The notes: a model not told the origin generated them from the sequence alone. A DNA stretch of 64,000 nt from Truepera radiovictrix DSM 17093 (GCF_000092425.1 NC_014221.1:1183001-1247000); one strand, 5' to 3'. Numbered from the stretch's first letter, positions 9,165 through 17,510 are shown. Made by a program: numbers and translations.

Positions 9165-9170
9165 TAGGCT
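9165..9170 (+). promoter_or_regulatory. -10 box TAGGCT of a leaderless gene
   Basis: TAGGCT lies 6 nt before GTG 9177. It supports that GTG rather than the ATG at 9207 as the start of the SPOR-domain protein. Confidence 0.6.
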
Positions 9171-9176
9171 ACGGGC

Positions 9177-10358
9177 GTGCGCTTGGCCCTAGCTGTAGCC
9201 TTTCGTATGCGCTCTGCTGCTCGAGCGGCGGCGCGCCTAGCTGTCCTGACGCTCCTCGCCCTGGCGCTGTTCGGCTCTGGAAACGCTGCGGCGATCTCCT
9301 ACACGGTCCAGGTCGCAGCGCTCTCCGACGAGGCGGCGGCGCGCGGCCTGTTGCAGACCCTGACCGAGGCGGGTTACCCCGCCTACTTGGTCAGCGTTCC
9401 CGGGGAGGCGCAGACCGTGTTCCGCCTGCGGGTGGGGGCCTTTACCGACCGCGACGCCGCGCAAGCCTTTGCGACCGCGATGCGCGGCGTCGGCGGGACG
9501 GTGCCGGTGCCGGCGCTCGCCGAGGGCATCCCACGGGACCTCATCCCGCTCGAGCCGCGCCTCGTCGCGCGCTACCCCTTTGACCCCGCGTTCGACCGCT
9601 TCGCGGTGGTGCCCTGGGGCGAGGGGGGGGCGGCGCTGCGCATGCAGGGGCGTTTCGAGGACGAACCCCTCGAGCCGACCTACCACGTGCTGACCCCCGA
9701 GCTCATCGGCGCGCCCTTTCGCGCGTGGCGCGCGGCCCCCTCGCGAGCGGGCGGCGGGCGGCCCGGGGTCGTCGAACGGGTGACCAACCTGTGGCTTTTC
9801 GACCCCGACGCGCCCTATGCGGGAGACGGCGCTTTAGACGCCTACGGCGAGGCGCAGCTGCGCGAGGCCGCCGAAGCGCTCGGTCTGACCCCGGACCAGG
9901 TGCGCTCGTACCTCTTTTATGAACCGGGGCGTGGCGCGCCCTTTCTGGTAGTCGCCGAGCGCTACCGGCCAGCCGAGGGCGCCGGTGGGCGCTACCCTGC
10001 CCTCGGCAACCCGCGCGACGCAGCCATGCCCGCGTCCGGCCCCGAGCTTACCTGGTTCGGTCGCGCCGCGCCCGAGGGGTTTCCAGCGAGCGTCCCCGAA
10101 GCGCTCTTCGAGCTCTCCTCGGTCGTCACCGAGATGGGGCCGTCCCGCGACGACGCCGCCACGGAGGCCGTCTCGGGGGCGTCGTGGCGCGCACGCCGCG
10201 ACGGTGCCTACACCCGCCTCGAGGTCGGGGGGCGCTCGTGGCGCGCGCTCGTCGGGGTGCCCTTGTGGGCGAGCGGCGACGCTCTGCTTGTGCTCGAGGG
10301 TGAGGACGTCGTGATCTACGACCTCGAGCACGAGCCGGAAGGCGCGTCGGGGACGTAG
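9177..10358 (+). CDS. secreted SPOR-domain protein
   Basis: A 393-residue exported protein. An Arg-containing N terminus and a long hydrophobic core end at an Ala-Ala-Ala site near residue 38, typical of a signal peptide. A SPOR domain follows at about residues 41-110 (YTVQVAALSDEAAARGLL through VFRLRVGAFTDRDAAQAF). SPOR domains bind peptidoglycan stripped of stem peptides, usually at the division septum. The remaining 280 residues are unfamiliar: charged, Pro-rich, with predicted beta strands. The start codon is GTG with a leaderless -10 box. The gene is convergent with trxB. The role is inferred to be cell-wall related. Confidence 0.8.
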   Translation: MRLALAVAFRMRSAARAAARLAVLTLLALALFGSGNAAAISYTVQVAALSDEAAARGLLQTLTEAGYPAYLVSVPGEAQTVFRLRVGAFTDRDAAQAFATAMRGVGGTVPVPALAEGIPRDLIPLEPRLVARYPFDPAFDRFAVVPWGEGGAALRMQGRFEDEPLEPTYHVLTPELIGAPFRAWRAAPSRAGGGRPGVVERVTNLWLFDPDAPYAGDGALDAYGEAQLREAAEALGLTPDQVRSYLFYEPGRGAPFLVVAERYRPAEGAGGRYPALGNPRDAAMPASGPELTWFGRAAPEGFPASVPEALFELSSVVTEMGPSRDDAATEAVSGASWRARRDGAYTRLEVGGRSWRALVGVPLWASGDALLVLEGEDVVIYDLEHEPEGASGT

Positions 10359-10509
10359 CACCAAGAAGCGGGGCCCTCTCGCTTCACGCCCTTCGCGCGC
10401 CCCGTAGCGGGTGCCGGTCCACCACGCGAGCGCTGCCCCGAGCGTTACCGTCTGGAGCGCCTGTTGGACGTGACCCCATCGATGAGACGGGGCATGAACG
10501 TCACAGGAC

Positions 10510-11523
10510 CTAGGAGACCGCCTCGGGGTGCAAGATGTCGGCTTCGGAGCGCGAGACGTGCGCGTGCGCTTCGCGCTCCGCGAGGTAGCGCTCAGCCGCC
10601 ATCGCCGCGCGCGTCCCCGCCCCGACGCTCGTACCGAGCTGACGGTAGATCTCATCGGCGACGTCGCCGGCGGCAAACAGCCCCTCGACGTTGGTGTAGA
10701 TCTCGTCGCGGACGTCGATGTAGCCGCTTTCGCGAAGCTTGACGAGGCCCTCGAGGTAGGCGGTGTTGGGGACGTGACCGATGTAGACGAACACCCCGTC
10801 GGCGGCGAGCACGCTGCGCTCACCCGTTTTGAGGTTGTGCAGCCGCACCCCCTCGACCTGTTCGCCGCCCAGGATCTCCTCGACGACGCTATTCCACACC
10901 CAGTGCATCTTGGGGTTGGCAAAAGCGCGCCGCTGCGCCTCTTTGTTGGCGCGCAGTTCGTCGCGGCGGTGAACGACGCTCACGCGCTCGGCGAACTTGG
11001 TGAGAAACATCCCCTCTTCGACCGCCGCGTCGCCCCCACCGACGACGACGACGTGTTTGCCGCGGTAGAAAAAGCCGTCGCAGGTCGCGCAGGTCGAGAC
11101 GCCGCGCCCGTAAAAGGTGTCCTCGCCGGGGACGCCCAGACGGCGCGGGTTGGCGCCGGTGGCGATGATGACCGCTCGGGCGTGGTACTGCGCGTCGTAA
11201 CCGGTCACCAAAAACCCGCCGTCTTGCGGTTCGACCCGCTGCACCTCCTCCATGAGGATCTTCGCGCCGAACTTCTCGGCTTGGCGTACCATCCGCTGCG
11301 ACAGCTCCGCGCCGCTAATCACCTCGTCGAAGCCGGGGTAGTTCTCGACCTCTTGGGTCTGCGCGATCTGCCCCCCCGGCAACCCCTTTTCGAGGATCAA
11401 GGTGCTGAGCTGGGCGCGCCCCGCGTAGATGCCCGCCGTAAGCCCGGCGGGGCCACCCCCGACGATGATGACGTCCGCTCGCGTGATCTGGGTCGGTTGC
11501 GCGTCTCGTTGTCCGTCCGTCAC
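10510..11523 (-). CDS. trxB: thioredoxin-disulfide reductase
   Basis: A 337-residue NADPH-dependent flavoenzyme that keeps thioredoxin reduced in the cytoplasm. FAD motif [16 protein letters not shown] lies near residues 22-37. The redox-active CATC pair is Cys145/Cys148. The NADPH-binding [13 protein letters not shown] lies near 158-170, followed by the HRRDELRA signature. The C-terminal FAD-binding FAAGDVADE is also present. All key motifs are intact and the length is normal. The start is GTG at 11523 with a strong AGGAGGAG Shine-Dalgarno sequence three bases upstream and a TAGCCT -10-like box further up, so it is not leaderless. It is transcribed alone, convergent with the SPOR gene. Confidence 0.96.
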   Translation of the reverse strand: MTDGQRDAQPTQITRADVIIVGGGPAGLTAGIYAGRAQLSTLILEKGLPGGQIAQTQEVENYPGFDEVISGAELSQRMVRQAEKFGAKILMEEVQRVEPQDGGFLVTGYDAQYHARAVIIATGANPRRLGVPGEDTFYGRGVSTCATCDGFFYRGKHVVVVGGGDAAVEEGMFLTKFAERVSVVHRRDELRANKEAQRRAFANPKMHWVWNSVVEEILGGEQVEGVRLHNLKTGERSVLAADGVFVYIGHVPNTAYLEGLVKLRESGYIDVRDEIYTNVEGLFAAGDVADEIYRQLGTSVGAGTRAAMAAERYLAEREAHAHVSRSEADILHPEAVS

Positions 11524-11848
11524 GGTCTCCTCCTACGTTCAGGCTAGCACGCCCCCTCACGGGTTCCGGTCAAACCCCGTACACAGCAACCACGGCGCAG
11601 CTTCTACCCAGCGCGGGTGAACGTTCGGCTCCGGCTTTACCGAGAGGAGCGCGCGTACGCAGCCGCCCGCGGTGGACACGGCGGTGCGTTTGCAAACGGT
11701 ACGCTTGCATGGAGGCTTGGGGCGTCTCGCGAGCGCACAAGGGTGTCTTCGCGCAGCGGGTGGAGGCTAGCGCTCAGCAGCGATGTGGCAGCGCACAGGG
11801 CGCGCGGCGCTTTGTGGCTCGAGGTGCCGACGAGGTAGCGCTTAAGCA
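11524..11848. other. intergenic region, trxB to tRNA-Gln
   Basis: It holds the trxB Shine-Dalgarno and promoter in its first 40 bases. The plus-strand frame at 11617-11838 is Arg-rich with no promoter or ribosome site, and I do not accept it as a gene. Nothing else is recognised. Confidence 0.4.
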
Positions 11849-11922
11849 TGGCTCAGGAACCTGGATTCGAACCAGGACTAACGCATCCAGAGTGCGTCGT
11901 GCTACCGTTACACCATTCCTGA
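11849..11922 (-). tRNA. tRNA-Gln, anticodon CUG
   Basis: On the minus strand a full cloverleaf folds. The acceptor stem is TCAGGAA/TTCCTGA, the anticodon stem ACGCA/TGCGT encloses the loop CTCTGGA, and the T arm is CCTGG-TTCGAAT-CCAGG. The 3' CCA is encoded. The anticodon CTG reads CAG, hence glutamine. G rather than A follows the anticodon. Confidence 0.93.
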
Positions 11923-11970
11923 ATGTCGTGCGGGCCGCCGCGGCAGCCTACCGGGGCCCAACTAGCGCCA

Positions 11971-11976
11971 AGTATA
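11971..11976 (-). promoter_or_regulatory. -10 box TATACT upstream of tRNA-Gln
   Basis: The minus-strand TATACT lies about 50 bp upstream of the mature tRNA 5' end and is the best promoter candidate. No clear -35 is visible. Confidence 0.5.
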
Positions 11977-12007
11977 CCGCAACCCGCCAAGGGCGTGTTG
12001 GCGGCCG

Positions 12008-12949
12008 CTACGCGTCGGTGTCGGAACCGAGCGTCGCGCCGAACGGCGAGCGGTCGAACTGCTGGTGACGAAACATCTCGAAGATGGCGTCAAAGGCGGC
12101 CCTGGTGTGCGCCTCGCGCCCCCAGCGGCGCAGCAGCGCGCTCTGGGCGAGCACGGCGGAGCGGTGAAGGGCGCGGTAGAGGGGACCCCGAAAGCGCTGC
12201 GAGAGCCGGTAGCCGCCCCGGTACCCTTCGATGAGAAAGCGCGGGTCGCGCGGCGTCGAGGCTCCGCCGAGGTGGACGACCTCGGTGGCGACGAGGCGGC
12301 ACGTCCACCCCGCGCGCCACAGCCGAAAGCACCACTCCATGTCCTCGTTGTAAAAGCGCAAGGAGGCGTCCATCCCGCCGACGTGCGCAACCGCCCGCCA
12401 CTTCAGGACTTGCAGACACCCCGAGAGCCAGGGTACGGGGAGGCTCGCGGGCTCGCCGCGCTGCGCGGCGAGCCGCCGGTAGAGAAGGGTGTACGTCGGC
12501 CCTTGGTGCTGGCGCCGGCCGTCGGCGGTGCGCGCGACGGGGCCGGTCATGGCGACCTCGGTGGGCTCGAGCGCCGCGAGCAGGGCCGGAAAGGTCTCCG
12601 GCGTGACCCACACGTCGGCGTTCATGTGCGCGACGAAGGGGGTGCGGACGAGGCGCAACCCGCAGTTGACCGCGTGGGCGAGGCTGTGGTTGGGGACGCC
12701 CAAAAGTTCCGCCCCCAAAAGCCGTTCGCGGAGCGCCGGCCGCTCGCTCGGGGGGCCGCTGTCGACCACGATGACGCGCGCCCCCACCGCGTAGCGCGCC
12801 AGGCGCGTCAGGCATTCGCCGAGCAGCTGCGGCGTGCGGTGGTGGATGACCAGGATGGTGAGCGCTTCGAATGTCGGGGCGGTCAGTTTGGCTCCTCGTC
12901 GGTCTACCTCTAGCTCCGGGTGGGTCATGGGGCCCGCGGCGAAGCCCAT
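12008..12949 (-). CDS. glycosyltransferase family 2
   Basis: A GT-A fold glycosyltransferase of about 313 residues. ILVIHHRTPQLLGECLTRL starts the nucleotide-binding domain. The VIVVDSGP segment, the AHMNADVWVTPET segment with the DxD-like metal site, and the WLSGCLQVLKWRAVAHVGGMD and FYNEDMEWCFRLWRAG segments are standard GT2 features, close to rhamnosyltransferase-like enzymes. No membrane segments are visible, so it acts on the cytoplasmic face, probably in surface glycan synthesis. The acceptor is unknown. The frame is open to 13024; I chose the ATG at 12949, though the ATG at 12928 is also possible. It is divergent from the patatin-like gene. Confidence 0.85.
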   Translation of the reverse strand: MGFAAGPMTHPELEVDRRGAKLTAPTFEALTILVIHHRTPQLLGECLTRLARYAVGARVIVVDSGPPSERPALRERLLGAELLGVPNHSLAHAVNCGLRLVRTPFVAHMNADVWVTPETFPALLAALEPTEVAMTGPVARTADGRRQHQGPTYTLLYRRLAAQRGEPASLPVPWLSGCLQVLKWRAVAHVGGMDASLRFYNEDMEWCFRLWRAGWTCRLVATEVVHLGGASTPRDPRFLIEGYRGGYRLSQRFRGPLYRALHRSAVLAQSALLRRWGREAHTRAAFDAIFEMFRHQQFDRSPFGATLGSDTDA

Positions 12950-13061
12950 GGTGACGCGGGGCTGAGCATAGCACGGCGCTTTGGTGACGCGCCGCGCGAG
13001 GGGGCGACGTGCTCCCCTACACATGCCGGCGGGTACACAGGCGCCTAATGAAGCCCTTTCG

Positions 13062-13067
13062 TATACT
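13062..13067 (+). promoter_or_regulatory. -10 box TATACT of a leaderless gene
   Basis: TATACT lies 6 nt before GTG 13074. It argues for this GTG instead of the earlier in-frame start at 12981. Confidence 0.65.
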
Positions 13068-13073
13068 GAAAGG

Positions 13074-14036
13074 GTGAGCGACCCAACCAGCGACCCGACC
13101 GCTGCGCCCTTATCCGTTGCGCCGCTCTCCGCGCCGACTGCTGAGCGCTCGGCCCCCGCTACGCGGATCGGGGTCGCGTTGGGGGGTGGGAGCGCTAGGG
13201 GCTACGCCCACATCGGCGCGCTCGCCGCGCTCGAGCGCCACGGCCTCGTCCCCGACCTCGTCGTCGGCACGAGTTTCGGCGCCATTATTGGCGCGCTCTA
13301 CGCGGCGGGCCTAAGCCCCGCACAGATCGCCGAAACGGCGACGAGCGTGCGCTTGCGCGACCTCTGGCGGGTGCTCGACTTCGGTCTGCACCGCGCGGCG
13401 CTCTTTCACGGCGACCGGCTCGAGGCCTACCTCGACGCGCTTTTGGAGGGGCGTCACTTTAGCGACCTCACGCGCGACTTCGCCGTGATCGCGACCGACC
13501 TCACGAGCGGGGAGCGCGTTACGCTGCAGTCGGGCCCCTTGGCGCGCGCCCTGCGCGCGAGCGCCTCGATGCCGGGGGTTTTCGCGCCGGTTCCGTGGGA
13601 GGACAGAAGGCTCGTCGACGGCGGTTTGGGGTCGCCGATGCCGCTAAGCACCCTCGAGGGTTATGACGTCGACCTCGCGATCGGTATCGGGGTCGGGCTC
13701 GAGGGGACCGAGTCGGGGGCGATCCGCCTCGCGCAGCGCTGCCTCAAAGCGCCGTGGGGGCAGCGGGTCTACCTGTCGCTGCGCGACCGGCCTGGAGATC
13801 ACCCGCTGCGGCAGCTCGGGCGCTCGTTCGCGCACACCTTGACCGCGTGGCAGAGCGCTCAGGCGCTCTCCGAAGAGGACCTCTACGTCCACGCCAAACC
13901 GCCCATTCACTGGCTCAACTTTCACCGCGCGCAAGACGCCATCCTCGCCGGCGAGGCGGCGTTGGAGCGCTTTATCCCGCGCATCCAGGGGGCGCTCGAG
14001 GCGCTCGCTTCGGATCGCGAACCCGTGGGTTTGTAG
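13074..14036 (+). CDS. patatin-like phospholipase
   Basis: A 320-residue Ser/Asp-dyad lipid acyl hydrolase of the RssA/NTE-like patatin family. The oxyanion loop GGGSARGYAHIG, the nucleophile elbow GTSFG, and the catalytic Asp in the VDGGLGSP motif are all present in the correct order. The first roughly 35 residues are Ser/Thr/Pro/Ala-rich and probably disordered. There is no signal peptide, so it acts in the cytoplasm or on the inner membrane face. It is divergent from the glycosyltransferase and shares its promoter region, which hints at an envelope role but does not prove it. The substrate is unknown. Confidence 0.88.
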   Translation: MSDPTSDPTAAPLSVAPLSAPTAERSAPATRIGVALGGGSARGYAHIGALAALERHGLVPDLVVGTSFGAIIGALYAAGLSPAQIAETATSVRLRDLWRVLDFGLHRAALFHGDRLEAYLDALLEGRHFSDLTRDFAVIATDLTSGERVTLQSGPLARALRASASMPGVFAPVPWEDRRLVDGGLGSPMPLSTLEGYDVDLAIGIGVGLEGTESGAIRLAQRCLKAPWGQRVYLSLRDRPGDHPLRQLGRSFAHTLTAWQSAQALSEEDLYVHAKPPIHWLNFHRAQDAILAGEAALERFIPRIQGALEALASDREPVGL

Positions 14037-14233
14037 CGCCTGGCCGGTATGGTCCGTAGCGCTGTCCGTCGGCGACCTGCTCACGTCAGGGGTGTCGGGA
14101 GAGGGGTGTGAGGCGCGTCGTCGCGCCCGCACCTTTGGAGGTCGTTGGAGGTCGGTACCGGTGGTCCGCCTCGCGTGCTGCTGCCTCCAACCGCCAGGGG
14201 GCCCGCAGCACGTGACCCGTGGTCGTGTGGCGG

Positions 14234-14863
14234 TCATGGGGGCGCTTTCAAGGGGGCTCCGTGGGTAGCGGCCAGAGCCCCGGGCGCCGCCGCGGCGAGC
14301 GTCGCGAGGTAGACGCGCGCGGCGCCGGCGGCAAAGAGGGCGAGCGCGCATTCGGTGGCGGTTGCGCCGCTCGTGCTCACGTCGTCGACAAGGAGGATCC
14401 GCTCCCCCGCGAGCGGGGCGCAGCGGAAGGCGCCGGCGACGTTGTCTGGCCGCGCGGGGGCCGCGAGGCGGGCCTGCTGACGCGTTCTGCGCGTGCGCCG
14501 CAGCACGGGGCGGTAGGGGAGGCGGAGGTGCCGCGCCGCGACCTCGGCGACCAAGGCCGACTGGTTGTAACCGCGCGTGAGCCGCCGCAGCGGGTGCAAA
14601 GGGACGGCGCACACGGCGTCGAGGGGCCAAGCGGCGCGCGCGACCTCGAGCGCGAGGCGCGCGCCGAGGGGTTCGCAGAGGCGCCGCGCGCCCCCGAACT
14701 TAAGGGCTCTTACGGTGCGCGCCAGAGCCCCCTCATAGGGGCCGAGGCTGAGGGCAAAGGCCTCTACGCGCGGGGAGAACAGCGTGGCCTCGCAGCCCGC
14801 GCAGAGACCCGAAGCGCGCCCGGGGGCGCTGCGGCAGGCGGGGCAACGCAGAAGGGCGAACAC
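14234..14863 (-). CDS. comF: ComF family protein, phosphoribosyltransferase fold
   Basis: A 209-residue protein. The N-terminal zinc-finger-like CPAC...CAGC pair is followed by the ComF core, including the ALKFGG segment, the AVPLHPLRRLTRGYNQSALVA signature and the PRPP-type loop ILLVDDVSTSGATATECA near the C terminus. ComF (GntX/Fam) proteins are needed for DNA uptake in naturally competent bacteria, including Thermus and Bacillus. The open frame runs upstream to 15109, but the GTG at 14863 sits 5 nt after a TACACT -10 box, and homology begins there. Transcription is away from the polyprenyl synthase gene end. Confidence 0.87.
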   Translation of the reverse strand: MFALLRCPACRSAPGRASGLCAGCEATLFSPRVEAFALSLGPYEGALARTVRALKFGGARRLCEPLGARLALEVARAAWPLDAVCAVPLHPLRRLTRGYNQSALVAEVAARHLRLPYRPVLRRTRRTRQQARLAAPARPDNVAGAFRCAPLAGERILLVDDVSTSGATATECALALFAAGAARVYLATLAAAAPGALAATHGAPLKAPP

Positions 14864-14868
14864 CCCGC

Positions 14869-14874
14869 AGTGTA
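14869..14874 (-). promoter_or_regulatory. -10 box TACACT of leaderless comF
   Basis: TACACT on the minus strand, 5 nt before GTG 14863. It fixes the comF start and marks it as a separate transcript from the upstream gene. Confidence 0.55.
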
Positions 14875-14955
14875 GGGTGTCGGGGCGCGCGGCGTGGTGG
14901 CGTTTTTGGTATGGCGTTCGGTGTAGCCGTGACGGGTGCTGCGTCGCGCATGGCG

Positions 14956-15972
14956 TTACGTGCGGCGGCTCGCCGCTTGGCTGAGCAGCTCGAGGATGTG
15001 CGCCGCGGCCTCCTGGCCGGGGAGCGCTGCGAGCGCCTCGCGGAGCAGCGCCAAACCGCGCGCGGCGCGCGCTTCGGCGACCCCTTGCGCGTAAGCGAGC
15101 GAGCCGCAACGCTTGAGCTGTTCGAGCACCGCGAGCATCTCCGCGCCCTTGGCGCTGCGCGGGCGGGCGAGCGCGCGCCGCGCAGCGTCGGCCTCGGCGG
15201 GGGGGGCGTGCGCAAAAAAGTGGGCGAGCACGAGCGTCCGCTTCGCCTCGAAAAGGTCGCCGGCAAACTCTTTGCCGTAGGCAACGTCGGCCATGAGGTT
15301 GAGCACGTCGTCGCGGATCTGAAAGGCGACGCCCAGATCCTCGCCGGCTCGCCGCAGGCGCGGGTCCGGTTCGGCGCCGGCGCAGAGCGCGCCGAGCTCG
15401 AGCGGCCCCACGACCGTGTAGTAGGCCGTTTTAAGGGTGACCATCTCCAGGTACGCCGCTTCGGAGATCTCGAAGCGGCCCTCGGCGACCCACGTCAGGT
15501 CGAGGTGTTGCCCCTCGGCGGTGCGCGAGATCATCCACTCAAACGCCTCCAAAAGGCGTGGCAGGGTCTCGGGGGCGGCGCGCGCGTCGCCTCTTAGCTC
15601 GCGCAGGAGGGTGCGCCACATGTAGATGTGCAGCGCGTCCCCGACGTTGAGCGCCACCGGCACCCCGGCGGTGCGGTGGAGCGCTGGGCGTCCGCGCCGG
15701 TCTTCGGAGTCGTCCTCGATGTCGTCGTGGATCAACACCCAGTTCTGAAAGAGTTCAAGAGCCGCCGCGACGTTGAGGCCCCGCTCCCACGGCGCGCCGT
15801 GAGCGGCGGTGCTAAGGAGCAGCAGGGTGCCGCGCAGGCGTTTGCCGCCGCGCGCGGGGTAGTCGCGTAAAAGCGCGTAGAACGCGCTTACGTCGGGGTG
15901 CGGGTGCGTCTGGGGCAGCTCACGGAAGATGGCCTCGTCGAGCGCCCTTTGAAGCTCGCTTAGCTCGAGCAT
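14956..15972 (-). CDS. polyprenyl (geranylgeranyl/farnesyl-type) diphosphate synthase
   Basis: A trans-isoprenyl diphosphate synthase of 338 residues, which extends allylic diphosphates with IPP to feed carotenoids, quinones or undecaprenyl carriers. Seen: GGKRLRGTLLLL near residue 38, the first Asp-rich motif DDIEDDSEDRRG near 83 with the product diphosphate ligands, KTAYYTV, and the second motif in FQIRDDVLNL. That second motif is degenerate relative to DDxxD. The start is ATG at 15972. The 32 residues upstream in the open frame have no coding character. A TATACT box (16009-16014) implies a roughly 30-nt leader. Chain length cannot be told from sequence. Confidence 0.88.
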   Translation of the reverse strand: MLELSELQRALDEAIFRELPQTHPHPDVSAFYALLRDYPARGGKRLRGTLLLLSTAAHGAPWERGLNVAAALELFQNWVLIHDDIEDDSEDRRGRPALHRTAGVPVALNVGDALHIYMWRTLLRELRGDARAAPETLPRLLEAFEWMISRTAEGQHLDLTWVAEGRFEISEAAYLEMVTLKTAYYTVVGPLELGALCAGAEPDPRLRRAGEDLGVAFQIRDDVLNLMADVAYGKEFAGDLFEAKRTLVLAHFFAHAPPAEADAARRALARPRSAKGAEMLAVLEQLKRCGSLAYAQGVAEARAARGLALLREALAALPGQEAAAHILELLSQAASRRT

Positions 15973-16008
15973 GGGGGGGCAAAAAGAGAGGGCGGCGTCA
16001 CGGGTTCG

Positions 16009-16014
16009 AGTATA
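16009..16014 (-). promoter_or_regulatory. -10 box TATACT for the polyprenyl synthase gene
   Basis: Perfect extended -10 hexamer on the minus strand, 36 nt upstream of ATG 15972. The -35 region is weak. Confidence 0.5.
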
Positions 16015-16156
16015 GCCCGCGCCGCCGAGGGGGGCAGGAGGGTGTGCGGGTGGGCTAGTCACGCCCACAGCTACCGGATCCTACCGGACTAAGGTGTCGC
16101 TCCCAGAGGGCCGCACGGAAGCCAATGTAGCAACCCCCGGCGCCGCTTTGGTCATG

Positions 16157-16200
16157 GCTTACGTTTAGGTTTTTGCTTACGTGTAGGTGTTTGCTTACGT
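16157..16200. repeat. 18-bp tandem repeat, 2.4 copies
   Basis: GCTTACGTNTAGGTNTTT repeats at 16157-16174 and 16175-16192, followed by a third partial GCTTACGT. It is T-rich against a GC-rich background and lies in the 330-bp gap between the polyprenyl synthase and the quinate-dehydrogenase-like gene. Function unknown. Confidence 0.75.
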
Positions 16201-16255
16201 GCGTTCTGGGGGCTGCGGCACCGGTGACCTGAGGCGCCCGTTGCAGAGGCTGCGG

Positions 16256-16261
16256 TAGAGT
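16256..16261 (+). promoter_or_regulatory. -10 box TAGAGT
   Basis: TAGAGT lies 7 nt before GTG 16269, the arrangement of leaderless genes in this window. It would drive the short leader ORF and the coupled gene at 16400. Confidence 0.5.
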
Positions 16262-16268
16262 GGGCCGC

Positions 16269-16403
16269 GTGAACGTTCGTGGGTCGATACGGATGCCCAG
16301 GGGGCCGCGCGCGGGGGCGGCGCACCGCGCACAACCGCCGGGCCGAGCCGGCGCGCCGCGCTACTCCGCCGGGTTCTTCGTCGGCCGTGAAAGGCAGGGG
16401 TGA
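16269..16403 (+). CDS. possible leaderless 44-codon leader ORF
   Basis: GTG at 16269, 7 nt after a TAGAGT -10 box, opens a 44-codon frame. Its TGA overlaps the GTG of the next gene (GTGA). The peptide is Gly/Arg/Pro-rich and unfamiliar. Such composition is expected by chance at this G+C, so the case rests only on promoter position and the 4-base stop/start overlap. It may be a translated leader that couples ribosomes onto the downstream gene. Confidence 0.3.
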   Translation: MNVRGSIRMPRGPRAGAAHRAQPPGRAGAPRYSAGFFVGRERQG

Positions 16404-17338
16404 TGGGGGCAGGGCACGGTGGCGAGCCGACCAAGCGGGTCGTCAGCGTCTCGCTGTCGGCGGCGAGCCGCGACGTCGAAGGCACCCTCGAGCTGCTCGG
16501 CGAGACGGTGGCGCTGAGGCGCGTCGGTACCGACGGCGACCGCGCGCGCGCGGCCGCGCTCATCCGCGAGCTCGACGGCACCGTCGACGCCATCGGTCTG
16601 GGGGGGATCAACCTCTACGTCTACGTCGGCAGCACCCGCTTCCGGCTCCGCGACGCCGCGCGCCTAGCGGCGCTCGCCCTGCGGACACCCGTCGTCGACG
16701 GCTCGGGGCTCAAAAGGAGCCTAGAGGGCCGCGTCGTCGCCGCGTTGGACGCGCGCGAGCGCCTCGCCGGCCGGCGCGTGCTGATGGTCTCGGCGGTCGA
16801 CCGCCACGGCATGGCGCAGGCGTTTCGGGCGGCGGGGGCCGAGGTGCGCTACGGCGACCTGGCGTTTTTGGTGGGGGTGCCCTACGTGCTGCGGAGCGCG
16901 TGGACGCTCCAGGCGCTCGGTTACGCGCTCGCGCCGATCGCCAAAGAGCTGCCCATCGAGCTGCTCTACCCGACCGGCGCGGCGCAAGAGCGCGAGCAGC
17001 GGGGTTGGGTCGCTGCGCGCCTAGGCGCCGCGTACGCTTGGGCGGAGGTTATCGCGGGGGACTGGCACCTGATCCGGCGCTACTTGCCGGAGCGTCTGAC
17101 GGGCAAGGTGATCGTCACCAACACCACCACGGCGGCGAATGTGGCGCTCCTTAGGGAGCGCGAAGCGCGGCTTCTGGTCACCACGACGCCGCGCCTCGGC
17201 GATAGGAGCCTTGCGACGAACCTGCTCGAGGCCGCTTTCGTGGCCGTGTCGGGGGGGGAGGCGCTCACGCAAGCGGCGCTAGACGACCTCGTCGCCCGTG
17301 CGGGGTTGTGCGGGACGTTTACCGAGCTGCAACCCTGA
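16400..17338 (+). CDS. quinate/shikimate-dehydrogenase-like Rossmann protein
   Basis: A 312-residue cytoplasmic protein that resembles, by memory, proteins labelled quinate 5-dehydrogenase in Deinococcus and Thermus genomes. The N-terminal half holds a phosphate-loop-like IGLGGINLYVYVGSTRFR segment. Strands such as GRRVLMVSAVDRHGMAQAFRAAGAEV and KVIVTNTTTAANVALL suggest a dinucleotide-binding domain, and LLVTTTPRLGDRSLATNLLEAA follows. No biochemical evidence for the name is known to me, and no shikimate-pathway gene is nearby. GTG 16400 or ATG 16403 may be used; AGGCAGGGG lies just upstream. It probably forms a transcript with the preceding mini-ORF. Confidence 0.6.
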   Translation: MMGAGHGGEPTKRVVSVSLSAASRDVEGTLELLGETVALRRVGTDGDRARAAALIRELDGTVDAIGLGGINLYVYVGSTRFRLRDAARLAALALRTPVVDGSGLKRSLEGRVVAALDARERLAGRRVLMVSAVDRHGMAQAFRAAGAEVRYGDLAFLVGVPYVLRSAWTLQALGYALAPIAKELPIELLYPTGAAQEREQRGWVAARLGAAYAWAEVIAGDWHLIRRYLPERLTGKVIVTNTTTAANVALLREREARLLVTTTPRLGDRSLATNLLEAAFVAVSGGEALTQAALDDLVARAGLCGTFTELQP

Positions 17339-17391
17339 AGCCGTGTTCTACGGGCGAGGCTGCCGCTTTCAAGGGACGAGCGCGCGGGTGT

Positions 17392-17397
17392 TAGACT
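17392..17397 (+). promoter_or_regulatory. -10 box TAGACT upstream of efp
   Basis: TAGACT lies 6 nt before GTG 17404. It is the likely promoter of the efp-accB-accC-asp23-nusB-folD run and places the transcript start on a short leader ORF. Confidence 0.5.
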
Positions 17398-17403
17398 GCT
17401 TGC

Positions 17404-17508
17404 GTGTCTGGTGCAGAGCACCTTAGGAGACTCGGGGGCAAAGCACCTTGGGGGCGGCCGCGGTGCGCGCGCGTGCACCCGCGGCGCCCTCACTTCTGCG
17501 GAGGCTAG
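17404..17508 (+). CDS. possible leaderless 34-codon leader ORF of efp
   Basis: GTG 17404 sits 6 nt after TAGACT and opens 34 codons ending in TAG two bases before the efp ATG. The efp Shine-Dalgarno GGAGG lies inside its last codons. The peptide is Arg/Pro/Gly-rich with two Cys and resembles nothing known. If translated it could couple or attenuate efp expression. It may equally be untranslated leader. Confidence 0.3.
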   Translation: MSGAEHLRRLGGKAPWGRPRCARVHPRRPHFCGG

Positions 17509-17510
17509 CG

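Noticed and set aside
10528-11547. 339-residue plus-strand frame opposite trxB
   Set aside because: trxB on the minus strand has every flavoprotein and CATC motif. The plus frame has no recognisable sequence.
11617-11838. 73-codon plus-strand frame between trxB and tRNA-Gln
   Set aside because: Very Arg-rich and Ala-rich, with no TANNNT at leaderless distance and no Shine-Dalgarno. It looks like chance in GC-rich DNA.
16152-16334. 60-codon minus-strand frame with RKQTPTRKQKPKRKP end
   Set aside because: The basic repeats come from the 18-bp DNA tandem repeat. There is no promoter or ribosome site, and the N terminus is shadow-like.
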